This document shows positions 43,654 through 54,224 of a DNA stretch of 64,000 bases, one piece after another. Under the pieces are notes generated by a model. The model did no database searches and was not told the origin of the DNA. It saw only the letters and a program-made list of their open reading frames with translations. How positions within the stretch are numbered: the stretch's first letter is position 1; each line of letters begins with the position of its first letter. Source of the DNA: Liopterus haemorrhoidalis. Taxonomy: Eukaryota > Arthropoda > Insecta > Coleoptera > Dytiscidae. Where the stretch lies: NCBI GenBank assembly GCA_963971575.1, contig OZ020619.1:28834800-28898799 (forward strand), read 5' to 3'. The position numbers and the translations under genes were made by a program.

Positions 43654-43884
43654 TTAAGGGTACAAAATCAAAACTCGACACATAATCTGACCGTTGGCTC
43701 ATACGACATTGATACAGTCAACGTATCTGTCTACCTGGGGTCTCTTATCATAAATTATAGATCTATACGCCTATAATATCGAGAAGAGTCATCAAACCTC
43801 TGCAGCTACACATCACTGACACCGTCTTTTCCACTTCTAAAACACAATTCGCAGACGCTTTTAGGTAATTTTCACTCGTATTCT

Positions 43885-44105
43885 GGATGTGAAAACCTCT
43901 TTTTTAGGTCATCACTCATATTTTGAAAATCAGGACCTTTGTTTTAGTCATTACTTGTATTTTGAAAGTGTGGACCTTTTGTTTTTTGTTAGGTCATAAC
44001 TTGTATTGAAACTGATGACGTTTTGCTTTTTAATCATCACTTGTATTTTGGAAGCGAGGTCTTTTTTTAGGTCAACACTTGCATTTTGAAAAGTGCTTTT
44101 GACCA
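43885..44105. repeat. Longest copy of the 40-50-bp minisatellite
   Basis: Five to six degenerate units of TCACTTGTATTTTGAAAG followed by a GGACCTTTTGTTTTAG-like part. The tract is flanked by CAGACGC at 43852 and its complement GCGTCTG at about 44199, a weak terminal pair without matching flanks. Confidence 0.7.
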
Positions 44106-44334
44106 ACTTGTTGCCGGGTAATTTCCTGATTCCTACTCTTTTAAAATAATTTTGTTTTCTGAGCCCCCCTCCAAGAAAATATCCTATGTGCGCGTCTGAT
44201 CTCTTTAATCCTTTAAAAAGAGTACCCCTTAAAAAACAGTAATATTGGGCATAGCCAGGTGATTATGGTGAACAGGAAACGACAGTGACTTTACCAGAAA
44301 GTGCCGAACTATAAGTGAAATATGAGTTGGTGCG

Positions 44335-44425
44335 TGGATGTCGATAGTTGCTAAAATGTCTTGACAAGACACTTATTATATTCCTACTTCATCTGTAATC
44401 TCTCTAATTATCAGTCTTAAATTGG
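44335..44425 (-). pseudogene. Mariner helix-turn-helix scrap upstream of repeat F
   Basis: Minus-strand reading RLIIREITDEVGI, two stops, VSCQDILATID fits the mariner HTH pattern RLT.REIAEE.GIS.GSCQ.IL. Related scraps lie at 54600-54690 and 59840-59960. In the first two cases repeat F follows 130-140 bp away, once the Harbinger insertion here is discounted. Confidence 0.5.
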
Positions 44426-44495
44426 TTGTAATTGTAATTTGTAATTGTAATTTGTTGTAAACCTGTATAATCGTTTCGTCGGTTTTAGAAATTAA

Positions 44496-45514
44496 GGTCT
44501 AGCGAACACGACAGACTGTCGGTGGCCGACTAAAATTCATCGAATCAACGCACACGACAGACTTTTTGTAGGAGACGGTGAGTTGGACGCACACGACAGA
44601 CGGTTTGTCGTTAACCGTTCCACACCAAATTTTGCGTTCTGTTGCTTTGCACTTAAGGTATCAGTGAAAAAGGAACCATAGGAGACAATTTTGGATTCAT
44701 CCCATAATTTCTCAAAGTTTGTTGAAAAAACAAACCATTTTACTATGTGCGCGCCTGCAAAACAATAGTATATTGTGCGACTAGCGCGGTATATGCATTC
44801 TGCGCGTGTTGCTCAGTATGCTTTTCCTCCGATTACCATTTTTCAATAAATAAATAATCAAGAAAATACAATATAAATATGATTAACAGCCATTAATGCG
44901 CGCGCAGCCAGTAGGGGAATGAAAATTCTCGGAAACTGCACATGCGTATTGCTACGAATTTATTCTTTCCCGCACAACGCACATGCGCATTGGGGCGCAT
45001 TTATAATTCCCGCATCGCCTGCGCGCGCATATGTGTAACATGCGAAATTAAGCAAATTCCCGTCAACTAACAGTATCGAAATGAGACTGTTTCATAATAG
45101 TCGTAAATAAAGACGTAAAAATATTTTTTATTTTAACTTTTTTATAGTTGTGACAAATTTAATTTGCATTTTCTTTATAATTTTATCCGAATATTCTGGA
45201 CGAGAATACAAAGGAGTACGTTTTTGAACTAAATTAATCAATTTTTCACAATCAATCTGTATGCTTGTACGATTACTAGCTAACCCTACACTTACAACAC
45301 CTACAACCAACTGAAAAGACGGTCGTGTGTTGAGACATAGTTACACGCGTGTTGTTCATTATCTCCACCGACAAAAAGTCAGAAGAGAACATGTTCCATT
45401 TATTCTGTCTGTCCGTCTTTTATGTCGGCGTCTGTGTACTCCCATAAGAACCTTTGGTACTTATTATGAACGACTAAAATGTCGATCACCGACAGTCGCC
45501 GTGTGCGCTTAGCG
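44496..45514. mobile_element. PIF/Harbinger derivative with MADF remnant
   Basis: Left end GGTCTAGCGAACACGACAGA and right end (complement) CGCTAAGCGCACACGG, both continuing GACTGTCGGTG..CGAC. TAA on both sides (44493-44495 and 45515-45517) fits the 3-bp target of Harbinger elements. The 1019-bp body lacks the transposase and keeps part of the MADF companion gene. It inserted between a mariner scrap and repeat F. Confidence 0.82.
45128..45310 (-). pseudogene. MADF-domain gene fragment of the Harbinger element
   Basis: Minus-strand segment CEKLINLVQKRTPLYSRPEY followed by SDKIIKK fits the N-terminal helix of a MADF domain (LI..V..R..LY...). MADF/Myb-like DNA-binding proteins are the second gene of animal Harbinger elements and help the transposase reach DNA. 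Only about 30 residues match; the frame then becomes Lys-rich and stops. Confidence 0.6.
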
Positions 45515-45587
45515 TAAGAAGCACCTTCTCCATAAGCTGAACTGACCGTATTTAAAATTTGAAACAAAACACGCTGCTCTTCGATCA

Positions 45588-45722
45588 GGCCCATCTTAAA
45601 AATCTCCGAGGTAAAGATAATCGAATTACAAAAATTGCTATAAAATTTGAAGAAAATAGATTAGGGAAACAAAATCATAGGCAGTCTCACAAATAACAGT
45701 TACATCGTATCAAGTGGCTACT
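45588..45722 (+). repeat. Dispersed repeat family F, copy 2
   Basis: TTCGATCAGGCCCATCTTAA, TCGAATTACAAAAATTGC, TATAAAATTTGAAG, CTCACAAATAACAG and CGTATCAAGTGGCTA, as in the other F copies. Confidence 0.7.
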
Positions 45723-46164
45723 ACACCTCTTCTCTTATTGGGCGTTGGGAAATCAACGCATACCATTTTTTTTTTATTAAATCTCGTCTCAATACAGACT
45801 GCAAATCTAGCACTGGACTCTCAAGCCACTTGACGGATTAATATTGGTCCTAACTAATATTGGTTCAACGAATTTGATACTAAAAAATCCTTTCTTAAAC
45901 AAAAACCAACAGATGCAGATGGACTAAACTTAGCAACATTTTGAAAATACAGCTTCCGTTAATTATTGTTAACACAACCACCATAAAAATACAGTATTTA
46001 ATATTAAAGTATCGTAAAATAACTTAAAAATAACAGTATTTATAACAGGTTAGAAGCATGATGCAGGAAAGTTTAAAAATGCATTAACGGAATAGAAAAT
46101 TAGTAAATAATTAAAATGACGTAACTGTGAGATACAGTTTGGTTTAATTTAGTGAATTAAGGCT

Positions 46165-46440
46165 GTTCCAACACCAACAGTAAGTGCATGAGACAGTAAA
46201 AGCGAGTGCTTAATACTTAAAAATTGTGCTTACTGTCGGAAAGAACCCCATCTTCGATTGGGCAGATTCTCCTTGTTACTATAAAATAATTCAAATTATC
46301 AATAAAATGCTATAAAATAAAAAAGAAATAACAAAAATGTTTCATTAAATATTTGTAGGAAAACATAGGTAACAGTGAGATACGGAAAACAGTAAGACAC
46401 GGAAGCAGTAAGACGGAGAACAGTGAGACATTTTAAATAT
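46165..46440. repeat. Palindromic element and short minisatellite
   Basis: GGCTGTTCCAACACCAACAG at 46163 is partly matched by the complement of 46226-46250 (GGGGTTCTTTCCGACAGTAA), forming a short hairpin. At about 46374-46432 the unit ACAGTGAGATACGGAAA recurs about four times in degenerate form. Confidence 0.45.
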
Positions 46441-46599
46441 TATTGGTTCTAATCGCATCTCATATATTAGGACAGGAGATTGTATTGAAAGTCGCTGTTT
46501 TCTTCTGTTTTTGGAGTATTTATTTCAATAACAAAGTACTTATTTACCCTCGGCAGCTACAACTTTTTCCTGCGACAAAAGACACCATTCTTCGACTTC

Positions 46600-47841
46600 T
46601 CCGTAGGGTAGCCCTCCGTAGTTATGGAAATATGTCTCTTCCAAAGCGTGTTGCATCGATAGAAAAAGATGGTAATCGCTTAGAGCCAGGTTCGAAAAAT
46701 ACGCTGGGTGCGGGGGCACCTCCCATTAGAATTCCATCAGTATTTGGGCCGAGCATTGTCATGGAGAAGAATCACTTTTCGGCGATTGATAATCTTTTCG
46801 CAACAAATTATCATTTAAACGCAATTGTTTCGCGGCTATAGCAACATGAGGCCAATCATTGTCATGGAAAAGAATCACTTTCCGGCGATTTTATTCAATT
46901 GATGGTCGTTTTCGCATCAAATTATAATTCAAACGCTCCAATTGTTGTCGATTATGTTCGGCAGTGATTGTGTCCTTTGGTGTAAACAGCTCATAATACA
47001 CGACACCCTCCGTATCCCACCAAATAGAGAGCATTGCTTTGAGAACGTGGTTGAACGAGGTTGAACATGGAGAACCAGTATCAACTCATGATCTCTTGCG
47101 TTTCGGGTTATCGAAATAGATCCATTTTTCATTGCCGGTCACGATACGCCACAAGAAACTCTTATTTTTATGTCTTGCAAGCAAAGAAATCGAAATGTTT
47201 GAAAGATTAGTAGTGACATTTTCAGTCAATTCATATGGCACCCATCTCCCTTCTTTCTGGATCATTCTTATGGCATCATTCCAACTAGTGTTTCTGATTT
47301 CTCGACATTAGACTTATTTTCTCGAGAATTCTCGAGAAATCTCGAGAAAAATAATTATTAAATTATTAGAATATACATCTTTTTTTAATGTTGAAAATAT
47401 TGTAGAGGATAAAAACATGTTAAAATTAGAATCATCTTTAAAGTACTAAAGTAAAGGCGTCGAGCAAATTTTACATTTCTCGAGAAATGAAAAATGAGAA
47501 TTAAACCTTTCTCTCGAGAAATTCTCGAGAAGAATCACTAATTCCAACGTAGTGAAATGGTCGATTTAGCGTCTTTGAGCTGTTGAGACAATTCTTTGAT
47601 TGTTTGAGCAGGGTTTTCTTACAACAGAGCTTGCAGTTGTTCATCTTCGAATTTTTTCAATTGACCTGGCCGTGGTTTGTCGTGAACGTCACAATCGCCA
47701 CTTTTGAATCGTCGAAACCAATCTCTACATACTGTTTCCGATGGAGCACATTCACCATAAGTTTTCACAAGCAATCGATGAGCACTGCTGTATTTTTTTT
47801 CAAATCAAAGTAGTGTAGGAAAATCAACTTAACGCGTTCCA
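46600..47841 (-). pseudogene. Decayed mariner transposase, interrupted by a hAT element
   Basis: Starting near 47841, minus-strand pieces read YGECAPSETVCRDWFRRFKS, QLQALL, TIKELSQQLKDAKSTISL, then after the hAT insertion WIYFDNPKRKRS, WWDTEGVVYYELFTPKDTI and VILFHDN, and finally ALSDYHLFLSMQHALEE. The order is that of a mariner. Many stops, a frameshift near the start, an imperfect duplication of the HDN segment (46740-46815 and 46830-46910) and loss of one Asp-containing word (APDLAPSD now SNLALSD) show long decay. Termini were not found. Confidence 0.8.
47286..47540. mobile_element. hAT-type MITE with CTCGAGAA palindromes, copy 1
   Basis: Ends TAGTGTTTCTGATTTCTCG and (complement) TAGTGATTCTTCTCGAG. 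Exact 8-bp duplication ATTCCAAC at 47278-47285 and 47541-47548. It is inside the mariner pseudogene. TTCTCGAGAA-type palindromes cluster at both sides. Homologous to 59002-59246 in opposite orientation. Confidence 0.94.
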
Positions 47842-47869
47842 TTTTAATTCGGTTATAGCTATTGTGCAA

Positions 47870-48585
47870 ACAAAGGATGGCATCTGATGACTGAATTTTA
47901 TTAGGAAATGTTCACAATTCAAAATGACATAGGAGACATCTATCACTACCCACAGCATACGCACCTAGAGCCATCCATCTACACGTGAACAGCAGCTTTC
48001 AATGCAACCTCCTAATATAATATTAGATATGTATGTTGGAAACGTCTAAAATTTAAAATAATCTGCTCGTCCCATCTATGTCACTAATTATTTACATAAC
48101 GGCAAAAATGTACATAAAAAAATATATATACATAATTTTTTTGTAAAAAGAAAGCTTCTAATCATCACGAAATACAAACATAAATAAATACAAAACTTCA
48201 AACATTTATTTAGTCCTTTCACTGCTCTTAAGATATTAAAAACGTCAGAAAAACTTGATATTATGTGTTTGGTAAAATCATCTTCAAGTCAAAACATGTC
48301 TTAATACTATAAACTTTTTTAAAAGGGATAAAAAATATCTTTGTTGTTTGAGTTATTTCATTTCATTTCAAACATATAACTTTCTGAAAGTATATGAAGT
48401 ATTTTGACAGCATTCACCAGAGTCACGAAGTGTCAGACAAACTTTTTACGAGCTTTGAAATTGTCTTGAATAAAACTTTCATACAAAATTTTATCAAAAT
48501 GTTTCATTTGTATGTTTTACATTTTTATTAATTTTTGAGTAATATGAGAGTAATATGTGAGACAGGAAAGAATCCATTATATTAA
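47870..48585. other. Gene-free stretch
   Basis: AT-rich flank between two mariner remnants; nothing recognised. Confidence 0.45.
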
Positions 48586-48591
48586 TTTGTT

Positions 48592-48841
48592 CTAATTTTT
48601 AGATATCGTCTCTATAGAAGTTTTCTGGTTTTGATTAAAATAACTGATCAGGTGATTTTCTACATCGGTGATATTTCGAAATGTTTTATCTCTGAGTGTA
48701 AGTTCCATAGACCTAAATAGGTTTAAATCGGAAGGCGCGAGATCGGGTGCATACGATGGTTGTGGAATAATTTCCCAGTTCAAGTCCCTTATTTTTTCGT
48801 GGGTTAATTTTGCTGAGTGAGGATGTGCATTGTCATGATTC
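48592..48841 (-). pseudogene. C-terminal mariner transposase fragment, DD34D
   Basis: Minus-strand HDNAHPHSAKLTHEKI, NWEIIPQPSYAPDLAPSD and LNLFRSM give the second and third catalytic Asp with 34 residues between. The sequence before HDN and the usual C-terminus (ERW.KC...G.YF) are missing. It differs from the Mos1-like copy and from the 46600 copy, so it is a further mariner lineage. Confidence 0.8.
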
Positions 48842-49063
48842 TAGGTTAAATTGACAGCCATTATAAAATGTCATTTTCATTATATTTTTAAGTGTCCTTA
48901 ATACAACTTTCCAATTATTATTTTTTTTTGAAAATATGTAAAAATGTATTATATTATATTTCATGCCAACATGATCCCTTCAAGGAATTTTGGCATATTT
49001 CATGCCAAAATAAACCAAGAAACGTAATTCTCATTTAGTTCCTTAAACCAAAGAAACAGGCTA

Positions 49064-49221
49064 TAATTAATTTCTTAGCTTCGTGCGGAACTAAATGGAA
49101 CATTTATTTTCTTAATTTGGAAATGGGCTTTTGCTAAACAAAACGACCAAAACCCTTATTCAATAGTTAAGAATTACTTGATAACAAAATCTAGTTCCGC
49201 ATAAATCCAAGAAATTAATTA
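49064..49221. mobile_element. Hairpin MITE, family H
   Basis: Ends TAATTAATTTCTTAGCTTCG and (complement) TAATTAATTTCTTGGATTTA, both continuing to TGCGGAACTA. The inverted repeat is about 33 bp in a 158-bp element. Partial relatives at 28828-28920 and about 41800-41830. Confidence 0.7.
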
Positions 49222-49266
49222 TATGAGCGCAAATTTTAAAATATGGTCTGAGACATATTTCATGAC

Positions 49267-49538
49267 AAGTGCCGGCGCCAGAGGTTCCGAGGATCCCAGG
49301 CCCCCTTAAAAACTTTTGCGGCTCCCAGTTAGCAACCAGGGGGGCCAGTTGTGCTTAAAATTGAGGAAGATGAAAGCTGGCTGTTCAACTTATGATTCTG
49401 GAAAATAACTCGTGTTTTTGTTGTTACCTTTCGGAGCACAAATATTAATATCGATAAAAAAAGTGTACCTTACCAATCAATATTTCCTAGTGCCTGTTGC
49501 CCCCCCCCCACCAATTTTAAAAGCTAGCACCGACACTA
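49267..49538. mobile_element. hAT-like miniature element with poly-C tract
   Basis: Left end AAGTGCCGGCGCCAG, right end (complement) TAGTGTCGGTGCTAG. Flanks TTCATGAC and TCTATGAC match 6 of 8. The right part (C10, CCAATTTTAAAAGCTAGC) resembles 32462-32684. Confidence 0.65.
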
Positions 49539-50194
49539 TCTATGACTTTCTTCAAATATTTCATTCTCTTGCTCATGAAATTTTCACCAAACAGCTTCAA
49601 TATAAGAAAATCTATGCACTCATAAGCTGGTTTTGCGACAAAAATATCCAAAAACTGATCACAATGTTATGTCAAGTGTCTCAATCTAAATAGTGACTAG
49701 ACAGAAAAGTTGTCAATTATAGTATTTCCAAAATGAAATGGCCGGTCTGGTTAAGCAGCTTAACAATGTGGTAATGGGTTTATGGCAGTAATCCTGAGAC
49801 TTAATGCTGTAAAAAGAATATCAGAGGTATTAAGGGAATTTTAAATTTAAATAAAATAGATATAAAATAGTATAATTGAACTATATTGGAATATGGGGTT
49901 ATTGGAGATTGTTAAATTAAACACATACATAGGCTTTAAACATCTTTATTAAATCATAGCCAGAATAGAACTGCATAAGTATTTTATCTTATAAGCTTGA
50001 CGCTATGATGTCACCGCATCAACTTGCAGTCTCAGCCTAATTCTGTTTATATATTAGAACAGTCATTCTTTATGTTTTTGGTTTTACTTACTTAACTTTA
50101 ATTACTTGAAACCTTAATCTTTATTAATTGCAAGAATGAAATCTCAACAAACTATAACGTTAATTTTCAACGTTCATAGCGTGCATACATTAAA

Positions 50195-50540
50195 ACCATT
50201 TGTGGTTGACGAAATGGCAAAAAAAAAACGTTGCAGTATTTTAAGGCTGCCGCCATATTATTGTGTTTTCAACCCTATAGAACTAATATGGAGCCAATTA
50301 AAAGGTAATGTGCGCCGAAAAAATACAACACCGACAGAAAGTGACATTATAGTATAATTAATCAAAGACGAAACAAGTGCAATAAGTAGGGATTTGTGGA
50401 AAAAATGTAAAGACAATTGAAACATTTTTTTTTATAAATCCACCAAATAAATCTTCAATAATTATTAATTTAAATGACAGTGGTAGTGACACAAACTCTG
50501 ATAATGATATAAATAATGATAATAGTGATAATGATTAATA
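50195..50540 (+). pseudogene. C-terminal fragment of the IS630-like DDE transposase
   Basis: Plus-strand ILRLPPYYCVFNPIELIWSQ with LKGNVRRKNTTPTESD matches the C-terminus of the gene at 24673-26066, including its Glu. After stops and a shift, an acidic tail with SDTNSDNDINNDNSD corresponds to the acidic end of that gene. The N-terminal two thirds is absent. Confidence 0.75.
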
Positions 50541-51028
50541 TTTTAATAATTTTAAATTACCATAAATTGACAAGTTCAAAAACAGAATGATTTGTGTTTG
50601 TGCAAATTTGAAGTATTTAACATAGACTATAAAGACTTTAAAACAAAACGATTTTTAGACATGCCTATATTTATAATTCCAATATAAGCCTGATAAAAAT
50701 ATGAAGGAATGTCGTGTGAGTATATACAGTTCATTCTAAATAGCATATAAGAAAACACGTTTATTTTAAATAATTATTACGGTCATGTCAGCTACTATTA
50801 ACAGAACCATAAACTCAGCAGGTATAATGGTTATACTGTCAGCCATGATTGGAATCAATAAGTTAGGGTTGCCATTTCATTTTGGAAATACTATAACAAT
50901 AATCACTATTGAAATATATTGACTTTTATGTTGTTAATAACCAAAGTTTTACTTTACTTTCTGGATGAGTCTCATATTTTAACTTTTCATTGTTATTTTG
51001 GATAATCAATATAGTAATAGTTTCTTAC

Positions 51029-51118
51029 CTAGGGGGCGATCTCCTCAAACTTGTTCTCAACCAAGTATGCCTGTTGATGGTTGGATTCCCCACAGGGCTC
51101 CTGGTACCAGCGTTCTCA
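51029..51118 (-). CDS. Host-gene coding exon 1 of those visible (candidate Rab11-FIP3/4 / nuclear fallout family)
   Basis: On the minus strand GCATGTTTTATAG precedes 90 bases that end CTAG before GTAAGAA. In the phase set by the 39-nt exon (one leading base, 29 codons, two trailing bases) it reads ENAGTRSPVGNPTINRHT and WLRTSLRRSPP, with no stop. The trailing AG joins the T of the exon at 20174 to give Ser. It is basic and Pro/Ser-rich, less AT-rich than its surroundings, and overlaps no repeat. Linking it to the two downstream exons across about 31 kb is an inference from phase, strand and splice sites. An unrelated exon remains possible. Confidence 0.5.
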
Positions 51119-51384
51119 CTATAAAACATGCACATACATTAGCACTAAATACAAGAAATATTGATTCTTATAAAATATGATTGTCTGTTACTTGTCACGC
51201 AAAGGTGAAAGAACTTAACGTAAGAATTGTATAAGGTTAATGGAGACCGAAGTGGTACAAGCATATAAATAATAAATTGATTGAGTGTTGTAAATGAGTT
51301 TTACATATTCATGAAATAATTTTACATGTTCTAAAATATTGATTAAAAGCCCATTTAAAGATTTAAATTACAGTTTAGACGTTT

Positions 51385-51750
51385 TTATGATTTTTCAGGC
51401 ATTACAAAAATCATTATAACGTCACTCATGTAACTGTCCATCTGTCTGTCTGTATAGTAAAAAAGGTGGCCAAACAACTCTTTGATCCATAACAGGAAAT
51501 CTTTAGAAAGCTCAAAAAAACTTATGACGGGAAAAATATATAGAAATATGTGTTCAACGAAAACTTAAATTACAAATTAAAACAAAAAACTTTTGTCCCC
51601 ACCCTAATTCCTAGAGGATTTGATCTAAAAATCTGAAAAAAAATCAATAATATACATTTATGGGAACCGGAATAGTTCAACAGCAATTTTTGTTCAAATT
51701 AGTTTTTTGGAAAGTATATAATTATTGTGTTGTTGAAAAAAATTATTATT
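51385..51750 (-). repeat. Diverged copy of repeat family B (B7)
   Basis: Reverse-orientation landmarks in order: CATCTGTCTGTCTGT, GGCCAAACAACTCTTTGATC, AAATATGTGTTCAACGAAAA, TTTTGTCCCCACCCTAA, GATCTAAAAATCTGAAAAA, GGGAACCGGAATAGTTCAAC. No tRNA-like block could be found beyond it. Confidence 0.6.
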
Positions 51751-51759
51751 TTTCAAAAA

Positions 51760-52670
51760 TGTATTGTGTGGTATCAAAAGAAAGCTCTTAAAGTCTGAAG
51801 AACGGAAAGTAGTTTTACCATTTCTTTACTTTAACACGATTTTTTTTTTGTTAAAAATATACTAAAAACCCCGTACCCTTTAATTCAAAGCGGTTAAACA
51901 TAAAATCTGAAATTTTTTTTTTTATGATATTGCAGTTGGATGAAGCCCCCTCAATACTTTCACTGTCTGTAAGACAGTGGTTAAATGTTAATTTTCCACA
52001 AAAATGGAAATTTCCAAATTTTTCCATCTATTACATAAAACAAATTTGATAACGTTTTTGGAGGTGATCACATTAATTCAGCCAATAATAATTATTAATA
52101 CACTAAACATTAAATTAATACATAAAACATATTAATATACAATATAGTTATGCAATAGTTGACATAAACATTTAGTTATCAAACTTATTTCCAAGGACAT
52201 GTACACATAGGCGTACATTCTATTTTTATTACCTTATACGAATTGATTATTAAATGAACATTATTTTTCTCTACACGCCAATGAGATGACAACAGGTATG
52301 AAGTTAGGAACACATATTTTCGTTGATTCTCGGGTGAGTTCGGACCAACGAAGTAATCTGATTGGTTCTTTGTTAAATTGGGATTTTTAGCTGTGGATTA
52401 GAATACAGTTTTGATATTTTTAAACTCATTGTTTACTGTTATGTAACTGACAAGAAATTTTGATCGCACGGTATAAATAATAATATTCAGTTCATTTAGA
52501 CTTTTCTAATACTGCATATTTTCAGATAAGTTGTGTGATTTAAATCACTAAATATTTCACTAAAACTAGGAATTTGTAATATCTTGCGAAATAAAGATTA
52601 TATATTATATATTTTCAGATGAAATAAATTAACAAAAAATTGTTTGGTAACAAAAAAATAATAAATAAGT
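51760..52670. other. Gene-free stretch
   Basis: AT-rich; nothing recognised apart from weak continuation of family B. Confidence 0.4.
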
Positions 52671-52677
52671 ATAATAC

Positions 52678-52745
52678 AGATGAACTCGGATATAATGTAC
52701 CCCAGATATAACGAACACTCGATTATAACAAACAAAAAACAAAAA
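52678..52745. mobile_element. Possible pogo/Tigger-like terminus
   Basis: TA is followed by CAGATGAACTCGGATATAAT, then GATATAACGAACACTCGATT. Many pogo/Tigger ends have a GAACCTCG..ATAACGAAC pattern and a TA target. No partner or transposase was found next to it. Confidence 0.4.
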
Positions 52746-52913
52746 AAATCCCGTAACACAAAACCTATAATTACTATGTATTTAGTGCTTTCTTTCATAT
52801 ATATGCTATACACCTACCATGAAACATGAGCATACAGAACCGCGAGATTTAAAAAAATATATTATGAACATATTATTACGAATATTATTTTTTAACAAAT
52901 AAAATACGATATA

Positions 52914-54224
52914 CAAGGTGTCTCAAAAGAAATTTTATATTTATTTAGCTTACTGCGTGAACGCAACGTATCCGAGGGGCGCGGGGGTTATGTCAATCGG
53001 TAGCCTGGCTCTTGGGAATTTAGTCGCTAGGGAGCGTTTCTCGGGAGCAGACCGCGCGTTATGCGTGCGAGAGTTTTACAAAAACGGTGATTCGGCGACT
53101 GTAGCGCGTAGAAAATTCTGCAGTATTCGAGGTTTTCGCCACTTAAATGATGCGCCAAGCATTCCTCTCATTCGACATTGGGTTAAAAAGTTTGAAGAGA
53201 CTGGTACAACGCTGGATAAATCAAAATCCGGGCGACCTAGGTCATCAAGAACGGTAGAAAACGTGGAGAATGTTAATCAGTCTGTTCGTGACGACCCGAA
53301 CCTTTCAATTCGGAAGCGCGCAAGTGCTTTAAATGTGCCTAGATCATCATTACATCGCATTATGCACAAAGACCTAAAGCTGCACCCCTACAAAATTCAA
53401 TTGGTGCAAGAATAGAAAGCCCCAAGATGCCAGTCAGAGGCTTAATTTCGTAAATCAGGTGATTGAGCGATTTTCAACGTTTACCAACATTTTGTTTTCG
53501 GATGAAGCTCATTTTCATCTTAATGGCCACGTAAATAAGCAGAACTGCCGCTACTGGAGTGCAACGAATCCGAAACGCAAACATCAGAAACCCCTACATT
53601 CGCCTAAAGTGACCGTATGGGCTGCGATGTCGGCGCGAGGAATTATCGGCCCTTACTTTTTTGAAGACGAAAGGGGGCGTGCAGTTACAGTGAATTTAGA
53701 GCGTTACGTGGAGATGTTAGACAACTTCTTGGTACCTGAACTGCAAAACTTTCCTGGCTGTAACCAAAGAACATGGTTCCAACAGGACGGAGCAACTTCA
53801 CACACGTCCAATATGTCTCTGCCACGTGTTCGTGAAATTTTCTCAGGCAAATTGATCTCCCGGAGAGGTGACATAAATTGGCCTCCACGCAGTCCAGATT
53901 TAACCCCTATGGACTTTTTCCTATGGGGTTATCTTAAATCTAAAGTTTACACCAATAAACCGACTTCACTGGCGCATTTGAAAGAAAATATCCGTCACGA
54001 AATGGCAGCCATCCCTGAGTCCACCTGCCGAGACGTCATAAGTAATTTTACTGTTCGATTAAATGAGTGCCGAGAACGCGAGGGTCTACATTTAGACGAT
54101 ATTATTTTTAAGAAATAAATCCCCAAAAAGTGTATTTTAATAATTAATAAACATTTTTTCTATATACGGCTTACTTTTTTTTTAATCGATCCACTAAATA
54201 TAAAATTTCTTTTGAGACACCTTG
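52914..54224 (+). mobile_element. Nearly intact DD41D mariner-group element
   Basis: Perfect 30-bp inverted ends beginning CAAGGTGTCTCAAAAGAAAT at 52914-52943 and 54195-54224, with TA on both sides (52912-52913, 54225-54226). At 1311 bp with one gene, it is close to full length for the group. The perfect ends point to recent arrival. Confidence 0.95.
52990..54118 (+). pseudogene. Mariner-group transposase with one frameshift (DD41D)
   Basis: About 375 residues. The start at 52990 (MSIGSLALGN) is chosen because the upstream in-frame ATG at 52918 lies inside the terminal repeat. Helix-turn-helix wording: ATVARRKFCSIRGFR, PLIRHWVKKFEETG, SIRKRASALNVPRSSLHRIM. Catalytic Asp words: FSDEAHFH, FQQDGATSHT and SPDLTPMDFFLWG. 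Aligned on the last Asp of the third word, 41 residues separate the second and third Asp, as in the rosa-type DD41D branch. The only visible damage is an inserted base with a TAG near 53413-53416, which splits the frame; the second half runs from about 53417 to the stop at 54118. Confidence 0.9.

Noticed and set aside
51385..51440. CTGTCTGTCTGT run as an independent microsatellite
   Set aside because: It is the CAGA tract of a reverse-oriented, diverged family B copy.
52598..52813. Hydrophobic minus-strand frame suggestive of a membrane protein
   Set aside because: It is antisense to AT-rich sequence overlapping a pogo-like terminus. The hydrophobicity comes from T-rich codons.
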